64,000 nucleotides of DNA from Heyndrickxia coagulans 36D1 (GTDB lineage: Bacteria; Bacillota; Bacilli; Bacillales; Bacillaceae_C), in assembly GCF_000169195.2 (NCBI RefSeq), contig NC_016023.1:1178001-1242000 (forward strand). Reading direction: 5' to 3'. The position numbers and the translations under genes are program-made. Below are positions 16,824-25,967 of the stretch, piece by piece. The notes beneath the pieces are model-generated. The model saw only the letters and a list, made by a program, of their open reading frames with translations. It ran no database searches and was not told the DNA's origin. Every line of letters begins with the position of its first letter. Position 1 is the stretch's first letter.

Positions 16824-17249
16824 TCAACTTTTAGATAAAATTTCTTTTGCAACTGGAAATTCACCTATTTTGTCATACTTCTGAAGCAATTGTTTTGAGA
16901 TTTCAATTGGATATTCTTCTTTTTCATTTTGAGTAACACCTAGTACATTATATAATCCAGAATGAAATTCTTCTAAATTTGGAACTTTACCTTCTTGCAT
17001 ATACTCTTTTTGAACTTTGAGAAGGAAAAATGAAATCTCAGCTCGCTCTTCACCACTTAAATCTTTTTTTACAGCAATGAAATCAATATCTAATAATAAA
17101 TTAGGAGATATTTTTTGATTTTCAATAATTTTTATTAAAAGGCCTTCTAAAAGTTCAACCTTAGAATTTAAGTTATAAACTTCTTTATCTAATCTTTCTA
17201 CCTGGTTCTCCAAATTTTCAATCACTTGCGAGGTATTTTTAGCATCCAT
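16824..17249 (-). CDS. Hypothetical protein with N-terminal coiled coil
   Basis: 141 residues behind AGGAGG. Residues about 8-45 form a strong coiled coil (NLENQVERLDKEVYNLNSKV). The rest is a helical domain of about 95 residues (LSGEERAEISFFLLKVQKEY) that reminds me of DUF1878/YhaI-like proteins, but weakly. It follows a decayed secreted-protein gene in the same direction with a spacing of only 20 nt after that gene's last stop, so the two were probably one operon; a role as partner or immunity protein is speculation. Confidence 0.6.
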   Translation of the reverse strand: MDAKNTSQVIENLENQVERLDKEVYNLNSKVELLEGLLIKIIENQKISPNLLLDIDFIAVKKDLSGEERAEISFFLLKVQKEYMQEGKVPNLEEFHSGLYNVLGVTQNEKEEYPIEISKQLLQKYDKIGEFPVAKEILSKS

Positions 17250-17269
17250 ACTTATCCTCCTATCTTTTT

Positions 17270-17764
17270 TTAAACGAGACTAAAGATTTGAATCACTTTT
17301 ACAATGGCTTTAGCACCAAATCTTGCAGCTGTAGCTCCAAGTGGTCCCTTCATAGCATCGTATTAAAGTTTCTTTTAGTTTACCTTATCTAAAGCTTCTA
17401 ATTTACGTAGAGCAGGTTTTACATGACTATGCATAACGCTTCCTACTTTTTTCACAGCTGTTTTACCAAAATATTTACCTACTAGATTAGTAATAGGAGT
17501 AGTACTATCAATTGCCCATCTTAAAGCCTTCTTATTTATGTAAGTTGGTTCTGATTGAGTAGACATCTGACCGTTAATAGATTGAATACCAGGATCTACT
17601 GCAAGAGATGAAGCTTGAGCTTGAGTTGCCTGACTTTGTTGTACTACAGGAGATGTGGTTTCACTCGGTTTCTCAGCAGCAAATGCTGCGGATCCTGAAA
17701 AGATACTTGAAGTACCACAACAAATTCTACCATAAAATAATATTATTGGTACATATTTTTTGAT
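17270..17764 (-). pseudogene. Decayed gene for a small secreted protein
   Basis: One reverse-strand frame reads IKKYVPIILF...SSIFSGSAAFAAEKPSE, a typical signal peptide with an AxA cleavage site, followed by a Gln/Ser/Ala-rich linker and a cationic helical domain (KKALRWAIDSTTPITNLVGK ... KPALRKLEALDKV). The frame is then broken by two TAA codons 12 nt apart (17375-17377 and 17363-17365) and goes on in the same frame as YDAMKGPLGATAARFGAKAI to a stop at 17270. The expected start codon is ATC in place of ATG. It was probably a secreted cationic peptide or toxin-like protein of about 165 residues. An internal ATG at 17566 still opens 63 codons. Confidence 0.6.
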
Positions 17765-18410
17765 ATTTTAGATATATATTACTATTTATTCCCCTGTAAA
17801 AAAGTCCTTCCCCGCCAAAATCCCCCTTTCCTCTTACTCCCCCAAGGCTCCAACCGCATTTTGATGACCGCTGGCAATGTTAAAAAGTTGGTTCCCAAAA
17901 CGCCTGATTTTTACCAGAAATTAGGTTGCTGAGTTGTGCAGCATAGTCTGGAAATGTCAAAAAGTTCTTCCCTGATTAGAGAAAAAATATTGGAGAAATG
18001 ACGGAACTGAGCTGGCTGGGAACCACATGAAAAAGGACTGAGAATCGCCCAATTCCATACAGTGGAGCTTCTAACGCTATAGGATTAGAGAACGGCGGAG
18101 CCCATGCGGGACAAAGGATTGGGGCCGCTGTACAAAAGAAAAACTGGACCCGTTTTGGATCGAGCCCGAGTTTGTCTTTCTATTGAATTAGGGTTGAAAA
18201 TGACCCGGAAAACAACCATATTTGCCTGCTGAATTGGCCTGGTCTCCTGCCGGTCAGGTACCAACTATTTAACAGCGGGTACCAACTTTTTTGCAGGGGA
18301 CGGACTTTTTAACAGGGAGATACAAGGCCTCATCCAAAGAAGCCGGGCCAATAAAATCACCTTGTTTTACCTTGTATTATCCCTTCAATCAATCATTTGA
18401 TTAAACAAAA
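17765..18410. repeat. Non-coding region with inverted ends and dispersed repeat
   Basis: No gene found. TAAAAAGTTGGTTCCC (17881-17896) and GGGTACCAACTTTTTT (18277-18292) are inverted copies (14 of 16 positions) enclosing about 410 bp, like a non-autonomous mobile element. Inside, 18133-18270 is the second copy of the repeat seen at 13548-13656. At 18258-18319 three degenerate units of about 22 nt (TACCAACTATTTAACAG type) stand in tandem. Confidence 0.5.
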
Positions 18411-18450
18411 AGCCCAGGAAAACCAGTCATTCTGGCTTCCCCGGGCTTTT
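18411..18450 (-). terminator. glmS terminator
   Basis: On the minus strand AAGCCCGGGGAAGCCAG pairs with CTGGTTTTCCTGGGCTT and is followed by TTTTGTTT, directly after the glmS stop codon. Confidence 0.85.
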
Positions 18451-18454
18451 TTGT

Positions 18455-20257
18455 TTATTCGACTGTGACCGATTTGGCCAAATTTCTCGGCTTGTCGACG
18501 TCGCAGCCGCGGTGCAGTGCTGCGTAATACGCAAGCAACTGCAATGGTACAACTGAGATAAGAGGTGTCAATAATTCGTGTACATGAGGAATGACGAAAC
18601 GGTCGCCTTCCTCATTCAGGCCTTTCATCGAGATCACGCAAGGGTTGGCCCCGCGGGTGACAACTTCCTTGACATTGCCGCGGATGCTCCAGTTGACGTC
18701 TTTTTGCGTAGCAAGCGCGACAACCGGTGTACCGTCCTCAATCAGGGCAATTGTGCCGTGTTTGAGTTCGCCCCCTGCAAAACCTTCCGCTTGAATATAA
18801 GAGATTTCCTTCAGCTTCAGTGCGCCTTCAAGGCAGACAAAGTAGTCCATCGAACGGCCGATGAAGAAACAATTGCGGGTGACCGTCAAGTAGTCATATG
18901 CCATTTGTTCAATTTCTTCTTTTGAACCACACAGCACTTCCATCGCATTTGCCACAAGGCCGAGTTCATGTACCAGGTCGAAGTCTTCGCTGAAACCACG
19001 CGATTTTGCCGCTACATCAGCAAGGATCGCAAGGACGGCAATTTGCGCCGTATATGCCTTTGTCGAAGCAACCGCAATTTCCGGTCCTGCATGAAGCAAT
19101 AGGGTATAATCCGCTTCACGGGACAAAGTCGAGCCCGGCACATTGGTCATCGTCAGCGTCTTGTAACCCAATTCTTTCACTTTTACAAGCACGGCACGGC
19201 TGTCGGCTGTCTCCCCGCTTTGCGAAATAAAAATGAACAGCGGTTTTTCTGACAAAAGCGGCATATTGTAAACAAATTCACTGGATACATGGACTTCAAC
19301 TGGAATTTTCGCCAGCTTCTCAATGAGCTGCTTGCCAACAAGGCCGGCATGGTAGCTCGTGCCGCATGCGATAATATAAAGCCGGTCAGCTTCGGTTACG
19401 GCATCGATAATTTGGCTGTCAACAGACAATTTGCCGTTGATATCCTGGTAAGCCTGGATAATTTTCCGCATCACGAGCGGCTGCTCATCGATTTCTTTCA
19501 GCATATAATGCGGGTACGTACCCTTCTCTATATCGCTTGCATCGATTTCTGCTTTATACGGTTGGCGGGTGATCGTTTCACCGGCAAGATTCTGGATGGT
19601 GACTTGCCCGCGGGTAAGGATGACCATTTCACCATCTGCCAGTTCGATAAACTGGTCTGTCACTTGCAGCATCGCCATCGCATCGCTTGCTACCACATTA
19701 AAGCCGTTGCCGACGCCTACCAAAAGCGGGCTTTTATTTTTTGCCGCATAAATCGTATTGCCGTCTTTTTCGTCCAAGAGGGCAAGCGCATAAGAACCCT
19801 TTAAAAGCGTCAGCGTTTTCCGGAACGCTTCCGCCGTTTCAAGGCCTTCTGAAGCAAATTTTTCCACCAGTTGCACGATAATTTCCGTATCGGTATCACT
19901 TTTTAAAGGAACATCCGTGAGATACTCTTTTTGCAAAAGCGTGTAGTTTTCGATCACGCCGTTATGCACAAGCGTAAAACGGCCGGATGCACTTTGGTGC
20001 GGGTGGGCATTTTCTCTGCTCGGAACCCCGTGGGTTGCCCAGCGTGTATGGCCGATGCCGATCGTTGCCGCAATTCGCATATCCACGATCCGGCGCAAAT
20101 CTTCAATCCGTCCCTTTTCTTTAAACACATGCACGCCGGCTTCATTCCGGAGAGCGATCCCTGCAGAATCGTAGCCTCTATATTCCAGCTTCTCCAAGCC
20201 TTTTAACAAAATTTCCTTCGCATCTTCAGTACCGATATAACCAACAATACCACACAT
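18455..20257 (-). CDS. glmS: Glutamine-fructose-6-phosphate aminotransferase (isomerising)
   Basis: 600 residues, full length. It makes glucosamine-6-phosphate from fructose-6-phosphate and glutamine, the first step to UDP-GlcNAc. The mature N-terminal nucleophile is Cys2 (MCGIVGYIG), followed by the class II amidotransferase domain (residues 1-240, with HTRWATHG and YRGYDSAG). Two SIS sugar-isomerase domains follow ([26 protein letters not shown]) and the conserved end [12 protein letters not shown]. Its 5' leader holds a glmS ribozyme, so expression falls when glucosamine-6-phosphate accumulates. It lies downstream of cdaA-cdaR-glmM but has its own promoter. Confidence 0.98.
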   Translation of the reverse strand: MCGIVGYIGTEDAKEILLKGLEKLEYRGYDSAGIALRNEAGVHVFKEKGRIEDLRRIVDMRIAATIGIGHTRWATHGVPSRENAHPHQSASGRFTLVHNGVIENYTLLQKEYLTDVPLKSDTDTEIIVQLVEKFASEGLETAEAFRKTLTLLKGSYALALLDEKDGNTIYAAKNKSPLLVGVGNGFNVVASDAMAMLQVTDQFIELADGEMVILTRGQVTIQNLAGETITRQPYKAEIDASDIEKGTYPHYMLKEIDEQPLVMRKIIQAYQDINGKLSVDSQIIDAVTEADRLYIIACGTSYHAGLVGKQLIEKLAKIPVEVHVSSEFVYNMPLLSEKPLFIFISQSGETADSRAVLVKVKELGYKTLTMTNVPGSTLSREADYTLLLHAGPEIAVASTKAYTAQIAVLAILADVAAKSRGFSEDFDLVHELGLVANAMEVLCGSKEEIEQMAYDYLTVTRNCFFIGRSMDYFVCLEGALKLKEISYIQAEGFAGGELKHGTIALIEDGTPVVALATQKDVNWSIRGNVKEVVTRGANPCVISMKGLNEEGDRFVIPHVHELLTPLISVVPLQLLAYYAALHRGCDVDKPRNLAKSVTVE

Positions 20258-20280
20258 TTGTTCTTCCTCCTCGGATCACA

Positions 20281-20316
20281 AGGGGGCAAGAACCACCGGG
20301 AGCAGTCCTGCCCCCT
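20281..20316 (-). other. Hairpin between the ribozyme and the glmS ribosome binding site
   Basis: GGGGGCAGGA and TTCTTGCCCCC pair on the minus strand just before GAGGAGG. There is no T-run, so it is probably a structural or stabilising hairpin of the leader and not a terminator. Confidence 0.5.
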
Positions 20317-20344
20317 TATCTCTTGAAATTTTTGTAAAACTTCT

Positions 20345-20515
20345 GATCCGTTTTCTCTTCCCACATGCTTTTCCCTTTGTCCGCCGGGTCGCCCCGCCGA
20401 TTTGTGGAAAAACATACGGCTGTGTGTGGCAGCCGGGAGGCATCCGCCGAAAGCTCGATACTCCTCCTCCTCGTCAACTGGACCTATCCGTCCCAGGCCC
20501 AGTTCTGGCGCTTTT
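20345..20515 (-). ncRNA. glmS ribozyme (glucosamine-6-phosphate-activated)
   Basis: The leader contains the hallmark elements in order on the minus strand: AGCGCCAGAACT at the self-cleavage site (20512-20501; cut expected between A20512 and G20511), TTGACGAGGAGGAGG, TATCGA, TTCGGCGGATGCCTCCCGGC, and the ACAGCCG arm of the next helix. A GC-rich downstream helix (GGCGGGGCGACCCGGCGG) completes the core. It cleaves its own transcript when glucosamine-6-phosphate is bound and so turns glmS down. The 3' boundary is approximate. Confidence 0.93.
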
Positions 20516-20570
20516 AAAAAATCGCAAACGATCCTCCTTTTCTGTAAAGTGAAGAGAAAACAACATCATT

Positions 20571-20599
20571 ATCATAGCGTATGCGTGATACTTCGTCAA
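20571..20599 (-). promoter_or_regulatory. Sigma-A promoter of glmS
   Basis: On the minus strand TTGACG (20599-20594) and TATGAT (20576-20571) are 17 nt apart, about 60 nt upstream of the ribozyme cleavage site. Confidence 0.8.
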
Positions 20600-20627
20600 C
20601 ATATTTTACCATTCTCAACATAAAATA

Positions 20628-20661
20628 TGCATAAGAGGGTTGTTGCGTGCCCCCTTATGCA
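20628..20661 (-). terminator. Probable glmM terminator
   Basis: TGCATAAG and CTTATGCA arms with additional G-C pairs enclose a short loop and are followed on the minus strand by TATTTTATG. It separates cdaA-cdaR-glmM from the glmS transcript. Confidence 0.55.
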
Positions 20662-20718
20662 CAGGAAAAAATAATTCTTTTCAGCACCAATTGAAAAGCC
20701 GGGATGGATTTTTTAAAA

Positions 20719-22071
20719 TTATTCTCTTAAACCCATTTCCGCTTCCACTGCCCCGGCAATCCGGGAAACAAACCGGCTGCAGTCTTCCGCCGTCTGTGCT
20801 TCCACCATGACACGCACAAGCGGCTCTGTTCCGGAAGGGCGGACAAGAACACGCCCGTTTCCGGCCATTTCCCTTTCCACCTCATCAATCACCGATTTTA
20901 TTTTTTCGTTTTCTAAAACATGGTATTTATCGGTTACCTTTACATTCACGAGTTTCTGCGGGTACTTTTTCATTTCCGCAGCCAGTTCGGAAAGCGGCTT
21001 GTTCGCGATTTTCATAATGTTGATCAGCTGCAGTCCGGTTAAAAGGCCGTCCCCGGTCGTGTTATGGTCAAGGAAAATAATATGGCCCGACTGCTCACCG
21101 CCCAAATTAAAGCCGTTTGCTTTCATTTCTTCGACAACGTACCGGTCACCGACAGCCGTTTGAACACTGTTAATGCCGAGCGCTTCAAGGCCCTTATGGA
21201 AGCCGAGATTGCTCATTACAGTAGAAACGACGGTATTTTTCTTTAAAAGCCCTTCTTGTTTTAAGTATTTGGCACAAATATACATAATCTGGTCCCCGTC
21301 TATGATCTGGCCTTTTTCATCAACAGCGATCAACCGGTCGCCGTCGCCGTCAAATGCAAGCCCGACATTCGCGCCTTTTTCCTGGACGAAAGCAGCAAGC
21401 GCTTCCGGATGCGTGGACCCGACCCCGTCATTAATGTTCAGACCGTTCGGGGATGCTCCCATTGTCGAGACATCTGCATCAAGATCAGCATAAAGATATG
21501 TCGCCAGCGAAGAAGTCGAACCGTTGGCACAGTCAAGCGCCACATGAATACCGGTAAATTCTTCATCCACTGTCTGTTTTAAGAACTGCAGGTATTTTTG
21601 GCTGCCTTCAAAGTAGTCGCTGACAATACCGAGATCTTTCCCGACCGGCCGCGGCAGGTCATCCGTGTCTTGATTGAGCAGTTCTTCGATTTCCGCTTCC
21701 TCATCATCCGACAGTTTAAAACCATCGGGGCCGAAAAACTTAATGCCGTTATCTTCCACCGGGTTATGCGATGCCGAAATCATGACGCCGGCCTGCGCCC
21801 CCAATGCTTTTGTCAAATAAGCAACACCCGGCGTGGTAATCACGCCAAGCCGCATTGCTTCCGCCCCGATAGACAGAAGCCCGGCAACAAGCGCCCCCTC
21901 AAGCATCTGCCCGGAAATGCGCGTATCGCGGCCAATCAGAACTTTCGGCCGCTCATTCGCATGCTTGGTCAAAACATATCCGCCGAAACGTCCCAGTTTA
22001 AAAGCAAGTTCAGGTGTGAGTTCAGAATTTGCTATGCCTCTTACTCCGTCTGTACCAAAAAATTTCGTCAT
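20719..22071 (-). CDS. glmM: Phosphoglucosamine mutase
   Basis: 450 residues, the normal length. It converts glucosamine-6-phosphate to glucosamine-1-phosphate for peptidoglycan precursor synthesis. The start [12 protein letters not shown], the phosphoserine loop [14 protein letters not shown] (about residues 95-108), the metal loop AFDGDGDR (about 240), the sugar-specificity loop GGEQSGHII and the phosphate-binding [14 protein letters not shown] are all intact. In Firmicutes GlmM also binds and inhibits the diadenylate cyclase CdaA, whose gene lies two positions upstream in the same operon. Confidence 0.98.
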   Translation of the reverse strand: MTKFFGTDGVRGIANSELTPELAFKLGRFGGYVLTKHANERPKVLIGRDTRISGQMLEGALVAGLLSIGAEAMRLGVITTPGVAYLTKALGAQAGVMISASHNPVEDNGIKFFGPDGFKLSDDEEAEIEELLNQDTDDLPRPVGKDLGIVSDYFEGSQKYLQFLKQTVDEEFTGIHVALDCANGSTSSLATYLYADLDADVSTMGASPNGLNINDGVGSTHPEALAAFVQEKGANVGLAFDGDGDRLIAVDEKGQIIDGDQIMYICAKYLKQEGLLKKNTVVSTVMSNLGFHKGLEALGINSVQTAVGDRYVVEEMKANGFNLGGEQSGHIIFLDHNTTGDGLLTGLQLINIMKIANKPLSELAAEMKKYPQKLVNVKVTDKYHVLENEKIKSVIDEVEREMAGNGRVLVRPSGTEPLVRVMVEAQTAEDCSRFVSRIAGAVEAEMGLRE

Positions 22072-22107
22072 CAGGTTTCGCTCCTTCTTTTCCGCATATC
22101 AGTTCTG

Positions 22108-23358
22108 TTATTCTGTCTTTTGTGCTGCGTCACTTATGCGTATTTTCGCCTTTTCACCGGAAAGCCTCCACGTTACATTTTTCGGGCCCGATACAATATA
22201 GCTAACGTCATGGTCCCCCTCCTTCAGACCAGACAGATTGATCGAAACGTTAAAATCAGAGGCGGAAATCTTGTCCAAATCGCTCTTTTTCCCGTCTGCA
22301 ATAATATCAATCGTTCCGCTCTTTGGAGAAAGGAAATCCATTTGATAGCCGGCAGCCAGTCCTTTTTCCTTAATCGGAATATTGCTCAGCGTTTTCTCAT
22401 CCTCATTCTTTTTTTCTTCCACTTTGATGGTCGCTGTGACCATTTCCGGATCCACCTTATTGATACCGTCCGGAAGAGTAATTGGAACATCAATGGTCGT
22501 ATCTTTCGTAATTTTGCTGATGTCGATGTTAACCGGCAGCGTCTCAATCCCGGCAAGGCGGGCACTGGTGCCGTAGATGGTCACCTTCTTCGGATTTGTC
22601 GTGATACTTGTTATTGTCAAATTGTCGCGGTTACTGCCAACCGGGTTAATGGAAATCGGGACGGTTTTGCTCGGATTGGTCACATTCACCGAGACATTCA
22701 CTTTATCCGGGTTGACCGAGACATCCAGTTTATTTAAATTCCGGTCGAGGACATTCACTGTCGCGGCCCTCGTAAAACTTTCCGTAATCGGTTTGCTGAT
22801 TTCCACTGTCGCTTTTACATAACTGATCCTGTCAATGACGTTTTTCGCCCCGGTAATTTTCACAGTACCCGGCTCCACAGCAGGCACAGATGCTTCATAC
22901 CCGGTTGCCAGCATATCTTTGTCGTATTCTGCCTCAACGTTGAAAATTTTGGATACTTTTTCTTGTACCGATACGGTAGCATACGTACGGTTGAGTTTGT
23001 ATTTCAGTTTATCGGAAAGATCTTTTACTTTCAATTTGGCTTTTTGCTTGCCGATTTGTGCATTGCTTAAATCCATGTAAACGGTGAAATCCCTAGCGGC
23101 TTTCACCTGCTGGACGATGACTTTCGGGCCGGTTACAGTCACGTCCACCGTTTTCGGTGCGCCTGATACAACAAGGTTTTTATTATCATAAATCAGCTGG
23201 ACCGGCATATTTTCAATTACGCCACTGCTGTTTTTTGTGGCGGAACCGATAATTTTATTGCCTTCGCCGTTTTCCACCGCAACTGAAATATAAAGCAGGA
23301 TGGCTAAAACAAGCGCCAGCACCCTCATAAACCAACGATTGTCCATCAGTTTATCCAT
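22108..23358 (-). CDS. cdaR: CdaA regulatory protein (YbbR repeats)
   Basis: 416 residues: a short cytoplasmic start (MDKLMDNRWFMRVLA), one membrane helix (about residues 12-30) and four extracytoplasmic YbbR beta domains recognisable by repeated V.V.GP..V / I.GA..VI motifs at roughly 60, 150, 235 and 330. CdaR binds the membrane diadenylate cyclase CdaA and modulates c-di-AMP synthesis. Its start overlaps the cdaA stop by 8 nt, so the two are translationally coupled; glmM follows 36 nt later. Confidence 0.96.
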   Translation of the reverse strand: MDKLMDNRWFMRVLALVLAILLYISVAVENGEGNKIIGSATKNSSGVIENMPVQLIYDNKNLVVSGAPKTVDVTVTGPKVIVQQVKAARDFTVYMDLSNAQIGKQKAKLKVKDLSDKLKYKLNRTYATVSVQEKVSKIFNVEAEYDKDMLATGYEASVPAVEPGTVKITGAKNVIDRISYVKATVEISKPITESFTRAATVNVLDRNLNKLDVSVNPDKVNVSVNVTNPSKTVPISINPVGSNRDNLTITSITTNPKKVTIYGTSARLAGIETLPVNIDISKITKDTTIDVPITLPDGINKVDPEMVTATIKVEEKKNEDEKTLSNIPIKEKGLAAGYQMDFLSPKSGTIDIIADGKKSDLDKISASDFNVSINLSGLKEGDHDVSYIVSGPKNVTWRLSGEKAKIRISDAAQKTE

Positions 23359-24178
23359 GTTTTCTCACCCTCCAGTTCCATTTCGACAAGGAAGGCTCCT
23401 TTGTTTTCTGGGTATAGTTCAGTTCGGCTTCCAGCATTTCCTGCAATTGCTCCAGGCTTAAATCCCTGTGAAGCTCGCCATTCTTCGTGACCGTTATCCC
23501 GCCCGTCTCTTCGGATACAACCACCGTCAAACAGTCTGTTACCTCACTGATCCCGACCGCGGCCCTGTGCCTTGTCCCCAGTTCCTTCGAAATAAACGGG
23601 CTCTCGGAAAGTGGCAAATAGCAGGCTGCTGCCGCCACTTTCCGCTTCTGGATAATCACGGCGCCATCATGAAGCGGGGTGTTCGGAATAAAGATATTAA
23701 TCAAAAGTTCAGCCGACACAACAGAATCAAGCGGAATACCGGTTTCGATATAATCGCCTAATCCTGTTCCGCGCTCAATCGAGATCAGGGCGCCGATTCT
23801 GCGTTTCGCCATATAGCTGGTCGCCTTGACGATCGCTTCAACGAGGTGGGCCTGCTCATCTTCTTCCTGGCCGTTCGTTCTTGAAAAGAATTTTCCCCTG
23901 CCGAGTTGCTCAAGGGCCCGCCGCAACTCCGGCTGGAAGATAATAATCACGACCAGAAATCCGTATGTAAGTGCCTGATCCATCATCCATGCCAGCGCCT
24001 GCAACCCGAGCAAGCTGCTGAGACTCCTGACGATGATGATCACAAAAATGCCTTTCAAAAGCTGGACCGCTTTTGTTCCGCGGATCACCATTAATAATTT
24101 ATAGATGACATACCAGACGACCAATATATCCACAATTTTGGAGAGATAGCTCCAGATGGGGAAATCAGCAATATGCAT
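23351..24178 (-). CDS. cdaA: Diadenylate cyclase (c-di-AMP synthase)
   Basis: 275 residues. Three N-terminal membrane helices (about residues 10-90) anchor a DAC domain that joins two ATP molecules to c-di-AMP, an essential second messenger for potassium and turgor control. Catalytic motifs are intact: DGAVIIQ (about 172) and GTRHRAAVGISE (about 200). Operon cdaA-cdaR-glmM is the conserved Firmicute arrangement and links c-di-AMP to cell wall precursor synthesis. Confidence 0.97.
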   Translation of the reverse strand: MHIADFPIWSYLSKIVDILVVWYVIYKLLMVIRGTKAVQLLKGIFVIIIVRSLSSLLGLQALAWMMDQALTYGFLVVIIIFQPELRRALEQLGRGKFFSRTNGQEEDEQAHLVEAIVKATSYMAKRRIGALISIERGTGLGDYIETGIPLDSVVSAELLINIFIPNTPLHDGAVIIQKRKVAAAACYLPLSESPFISKELGTRHRAAVGISEVTDCLTVVVSEETGGITVTKNGELHRDLSLEQLQEMLEAELNYTQKTKEPSLSKWNWRVRKHG

Positions 24179-24272
24179 GACCCTGCCTCCATTAATTCAT
24201 CAATCTTCATATCCTCTGTCTTCAACTGTTCTATTATATCATTTCCCACGGCGAAATAGCAGCTTTTGTATA

Positions 24273-24310
24273 TCTGGAAAAAGAAACGGGAACCGGATCC
24301 GGCCCCGCTC
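24273..24310 (-). terminator. Terminator after rsiW
   Basis: On the minus strand CGGGGCCGGATCCGGTTCCCG forms a hairpin followed by TTTCTTTTT. It lies between rsiW and cdaA and suggests that the cda operon has a separate promoter. Confidence 0.7.
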
Positions 24311-24324
24311 CAATATATTTATAT

Positions 24325-24939
24325 TCATTTCAAATGCTTCCATGCATCCTGTCCTGTATCTTTTATTTTATACCAAATCCATTCAAAAACTTCATTAATT
24401 TCTTCCACATTTCCGGTAACGTCCCCCGCGGAGGCCATATATTCATTTCCCCGGACCACCGTCACATTCCCTTCCACTTTCCCTTCAATCCGGAGATCGC
24501 CGTTTGTTACCGTAATGTCCTCTTTAATCACTTTTCCCTTCGGCACAATTGCGGTATGCCCCTGGACAATGATGTCTTTGTTTTTCGTTACGGAAAACTC
24601 GTCCGGGTTATGCCACTCGGAAAACATCGCGCCTGCCATTAAAATGAAGAACAAGCCGGCGGAGGCGAGAAACGGATGCATTTTCAACCAGCGGCCCGCC
24701 CCGACCCGCTTTTTCTCCCTTGGAAGATTTTTCATAACGCGGCCTGTAAAACCGGGAGGCGCCTGGACATTCGGAAGGCTTTGCACGTAAAAGATGCTTT
24801 TTTGCAGCTCATAAAAATGCTGTCGGCACGCGCGGCATGTTTCCAAATGGTACTCGAGCATTTTTTTATGGTCTTCCGGAATGTCTTCATCTAAGTATTC
24901 ATGCATATACAGTACAATTCTCTCAGAACATGCCTCCAT
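24325..24939 (-). CDS. rsiW: Anti-sigma-W factor
   Basis: 204 residues. The cytoplasmic part carries the zinc anti-sigma motif H-x3-C-x2-C (His31, Cys35, Cys38 in YHLETCRAC). A membrane helix lies at about residues 88-106, and the outside domain contains an adhesin-like beta region (DITVTNGDLRIEGKVEGNVT). RsiW holds SigW inactive until regulated proteolysis of RsiW by PrsW and RasP. It begins 12 nt after sigW. Confidence 0.95.
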   Translation of the reverse strand: MEACSERIVLYMHEYLDEDIPEDHKKMLEYHLETCRACRQHFYELQKSIFYVQSLPNVQAPPGFTGRVMKNLPREKKRVGAGRWLKMHPFLASAGLFFILMAGAMFSEWHNPDEFSVTKNKDIIVQGHTAIVPKGKVIKEDITVTNGDLRIEGKVEGNVTVVRGNEYMASAGDVTGNVEEINEVFEWIWYKIKDTGQDAWKHLK

Positions 24940-24951
24940 ATTTTTCCCTCC

Positions 24952-25515
24952 TCACAGCCTGCCCAATTGCTTTCGCAGCGCTTCACGCCCGCGGTGGATT
25001 CTTGTTTTTACCGTTCCCAGCGGAATGTCCAGCATTTCGCTGATTTCATTTAAAGATAATTCTTCAATATACTTTAAAACGATAATAATTCGGTATTTTT
25101 CCGGCAATTTTAAAATTTCTCGCTGGATCATTTCCTGCATCTCAAGTGTCTCCACCTGCATATCCGGCAGCTTTTCCTCCGCCGGTACGGTTGAATAAAG
25201 GGTCAGCCCTTCCGTCCCGGAAATTTCCGCATCCAGATAAAAATCAGGTTTCTTCTTGCGGATCCGGTCAATACACAAATTAGTAGCAATCCGGTACAAC
25301 CACGATGAAAATTTCCGTTCCTGCTTAAAACTTTTAATATGGATATAGGCGCGGATAAATGTTTCCTGCGCCAGATCCTCCGCTTCGGTGCGGCTCCCGA
25401 TCATGCGGAAACAGATTTGGAATACTTTATCTTTATATAATTCAACGATATCATTAAAAGCATTTTGGTCACCCTTCATGACCTGCTTAATTTTTCGGTT
25501 TACAGTTGCTTCCAT
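24952..25515 (-). CDS. sigW: RNA polymerase ECF sigma factor SigW
   Basis: 187 residues from the ATG at 25515 (GGAGGGGG upstream), the same length as B. subtilis SigW. Region 2 (DIVELYKDKVFQICFRMIG, with AEDLAQETFIRAYIHI) binds the -10 element. Region 4 (LPEKYRIIIVLKYIEELSLN, then a helix-turn-helix ISEMLDIPLGTVKTRIHRG) reads the -35 box. It controls the response to envelope stress and antimicrobial peptides. A consensus SigW promoter upstream indicates autoregulation. Confidence 0.97.
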   Translation of the reverse strand: MEATVNRKIKQVMKGDQNAFNDIVELYKDKVFQICFRMIGSRTEAEDLAQETFIRAYIHIKSFKQERKFSSWLYRIATNLCIDRIRKKKPDFYLDAEISGTEGLTLYSTVPAEEKLPDMQVETLEMQEMIQREILKLPEKYRIIIVLKYIEELSLNEISEMLDIPLGTVKTRIHRGREALRKQLGRL

Positions 25516-25548
25516 TTTCCCCCTCCGCCCTGTGCGGTACGTTATTTT

Positions 25549-25574
25549 TACGGTTTTCTCCTGAAAAGGTTTCA
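25549..25574 (-). promoter_or_regulatory. Autoregulatory sigma-W promoter
   Basis: On the minus strand TGAAAC (25574-25569) and CGTA (25552-25549) are separated by exactly 16 nt, the sigma-W consensus, 34 nt before the sigW start codon. Confidence 0.88.
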
Positions 25575-25690
25575 AAAAAAAGTAAAAAAATGTTCAAGTC
25601 TATTGTAGCAAAGTTATGGAAAAAATGTTTAAATCTTTAGTAAAATGGATATAAAATATTACAAATTTGAATATGAACGGGGAGTCAGGG

Positions 25691-25864
25691 ATGAACCAGA
25701 AAAGCCGAGCCTTAATGTTGGAAATTGAGGAAAAAAGACGTGAAATGATTCAGCTCGCTTCGACCACTGCATACTGGGATGACCAGGTCTTACAGGCAAG
25801 CAGGCATCTGGACCAGCTCATCAATCAATTTAACAAATTGAAAAGCAGTAAACTTCAGGGATAA
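25691..25864 (+). CDS. Spo0E-like aspartyl-phosphate phosphatase
   Basis: 57 residues from the ATG at 25691 (GGGGAG 6 nt upstream). The helix-hairpin-helix layout and the motif ASRHLDQLINQF near residues 36-47 match Spo0E family proteins, where S-x-x-L-D supplies the residues that attack the phospho-aspartate; the usual SQELD is SRHLD here. Such proteins dephosphorylate Spo0A~P and delay sporulation. It is a single gene with a terminator shared with rocF. Confidence 0.85.
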   Translation: MNQKSRALMLEIEEKRREMIQLASTTAYWDDQVLQASRHLDQLINQFNKLKSSKLQG

Positions 25865-25896
25865 GTGAACAGAACACCCATGGAATAGATTTAAAT

Positions 25897-25932
25897 AAAA
25901 AAACGGCAAAACATCATTTGCCGTTTTTTTAT
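25897..25932. terminator. Bidirectional terminator between the Spo0E-like gene and rocF
   Basis: AAAAAAACGGCAAA pairs with TTTGCCGTTTTTTT, giving T-runs on both strands between two converging genes. Confidence 0.9.
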
Positions 25933-25967
25933 TTGCAGTGCCGGATACCGGCCGGCAGGGGCTATTT

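Noticed and set aside
21598-22737. 379-codon plus-strand ORF opposite glmM and cdaR
   Set aside because: It lies fully antisense to two well conserved genes, shows arginine/histidine-rich shadow composition and has no family resemblance.
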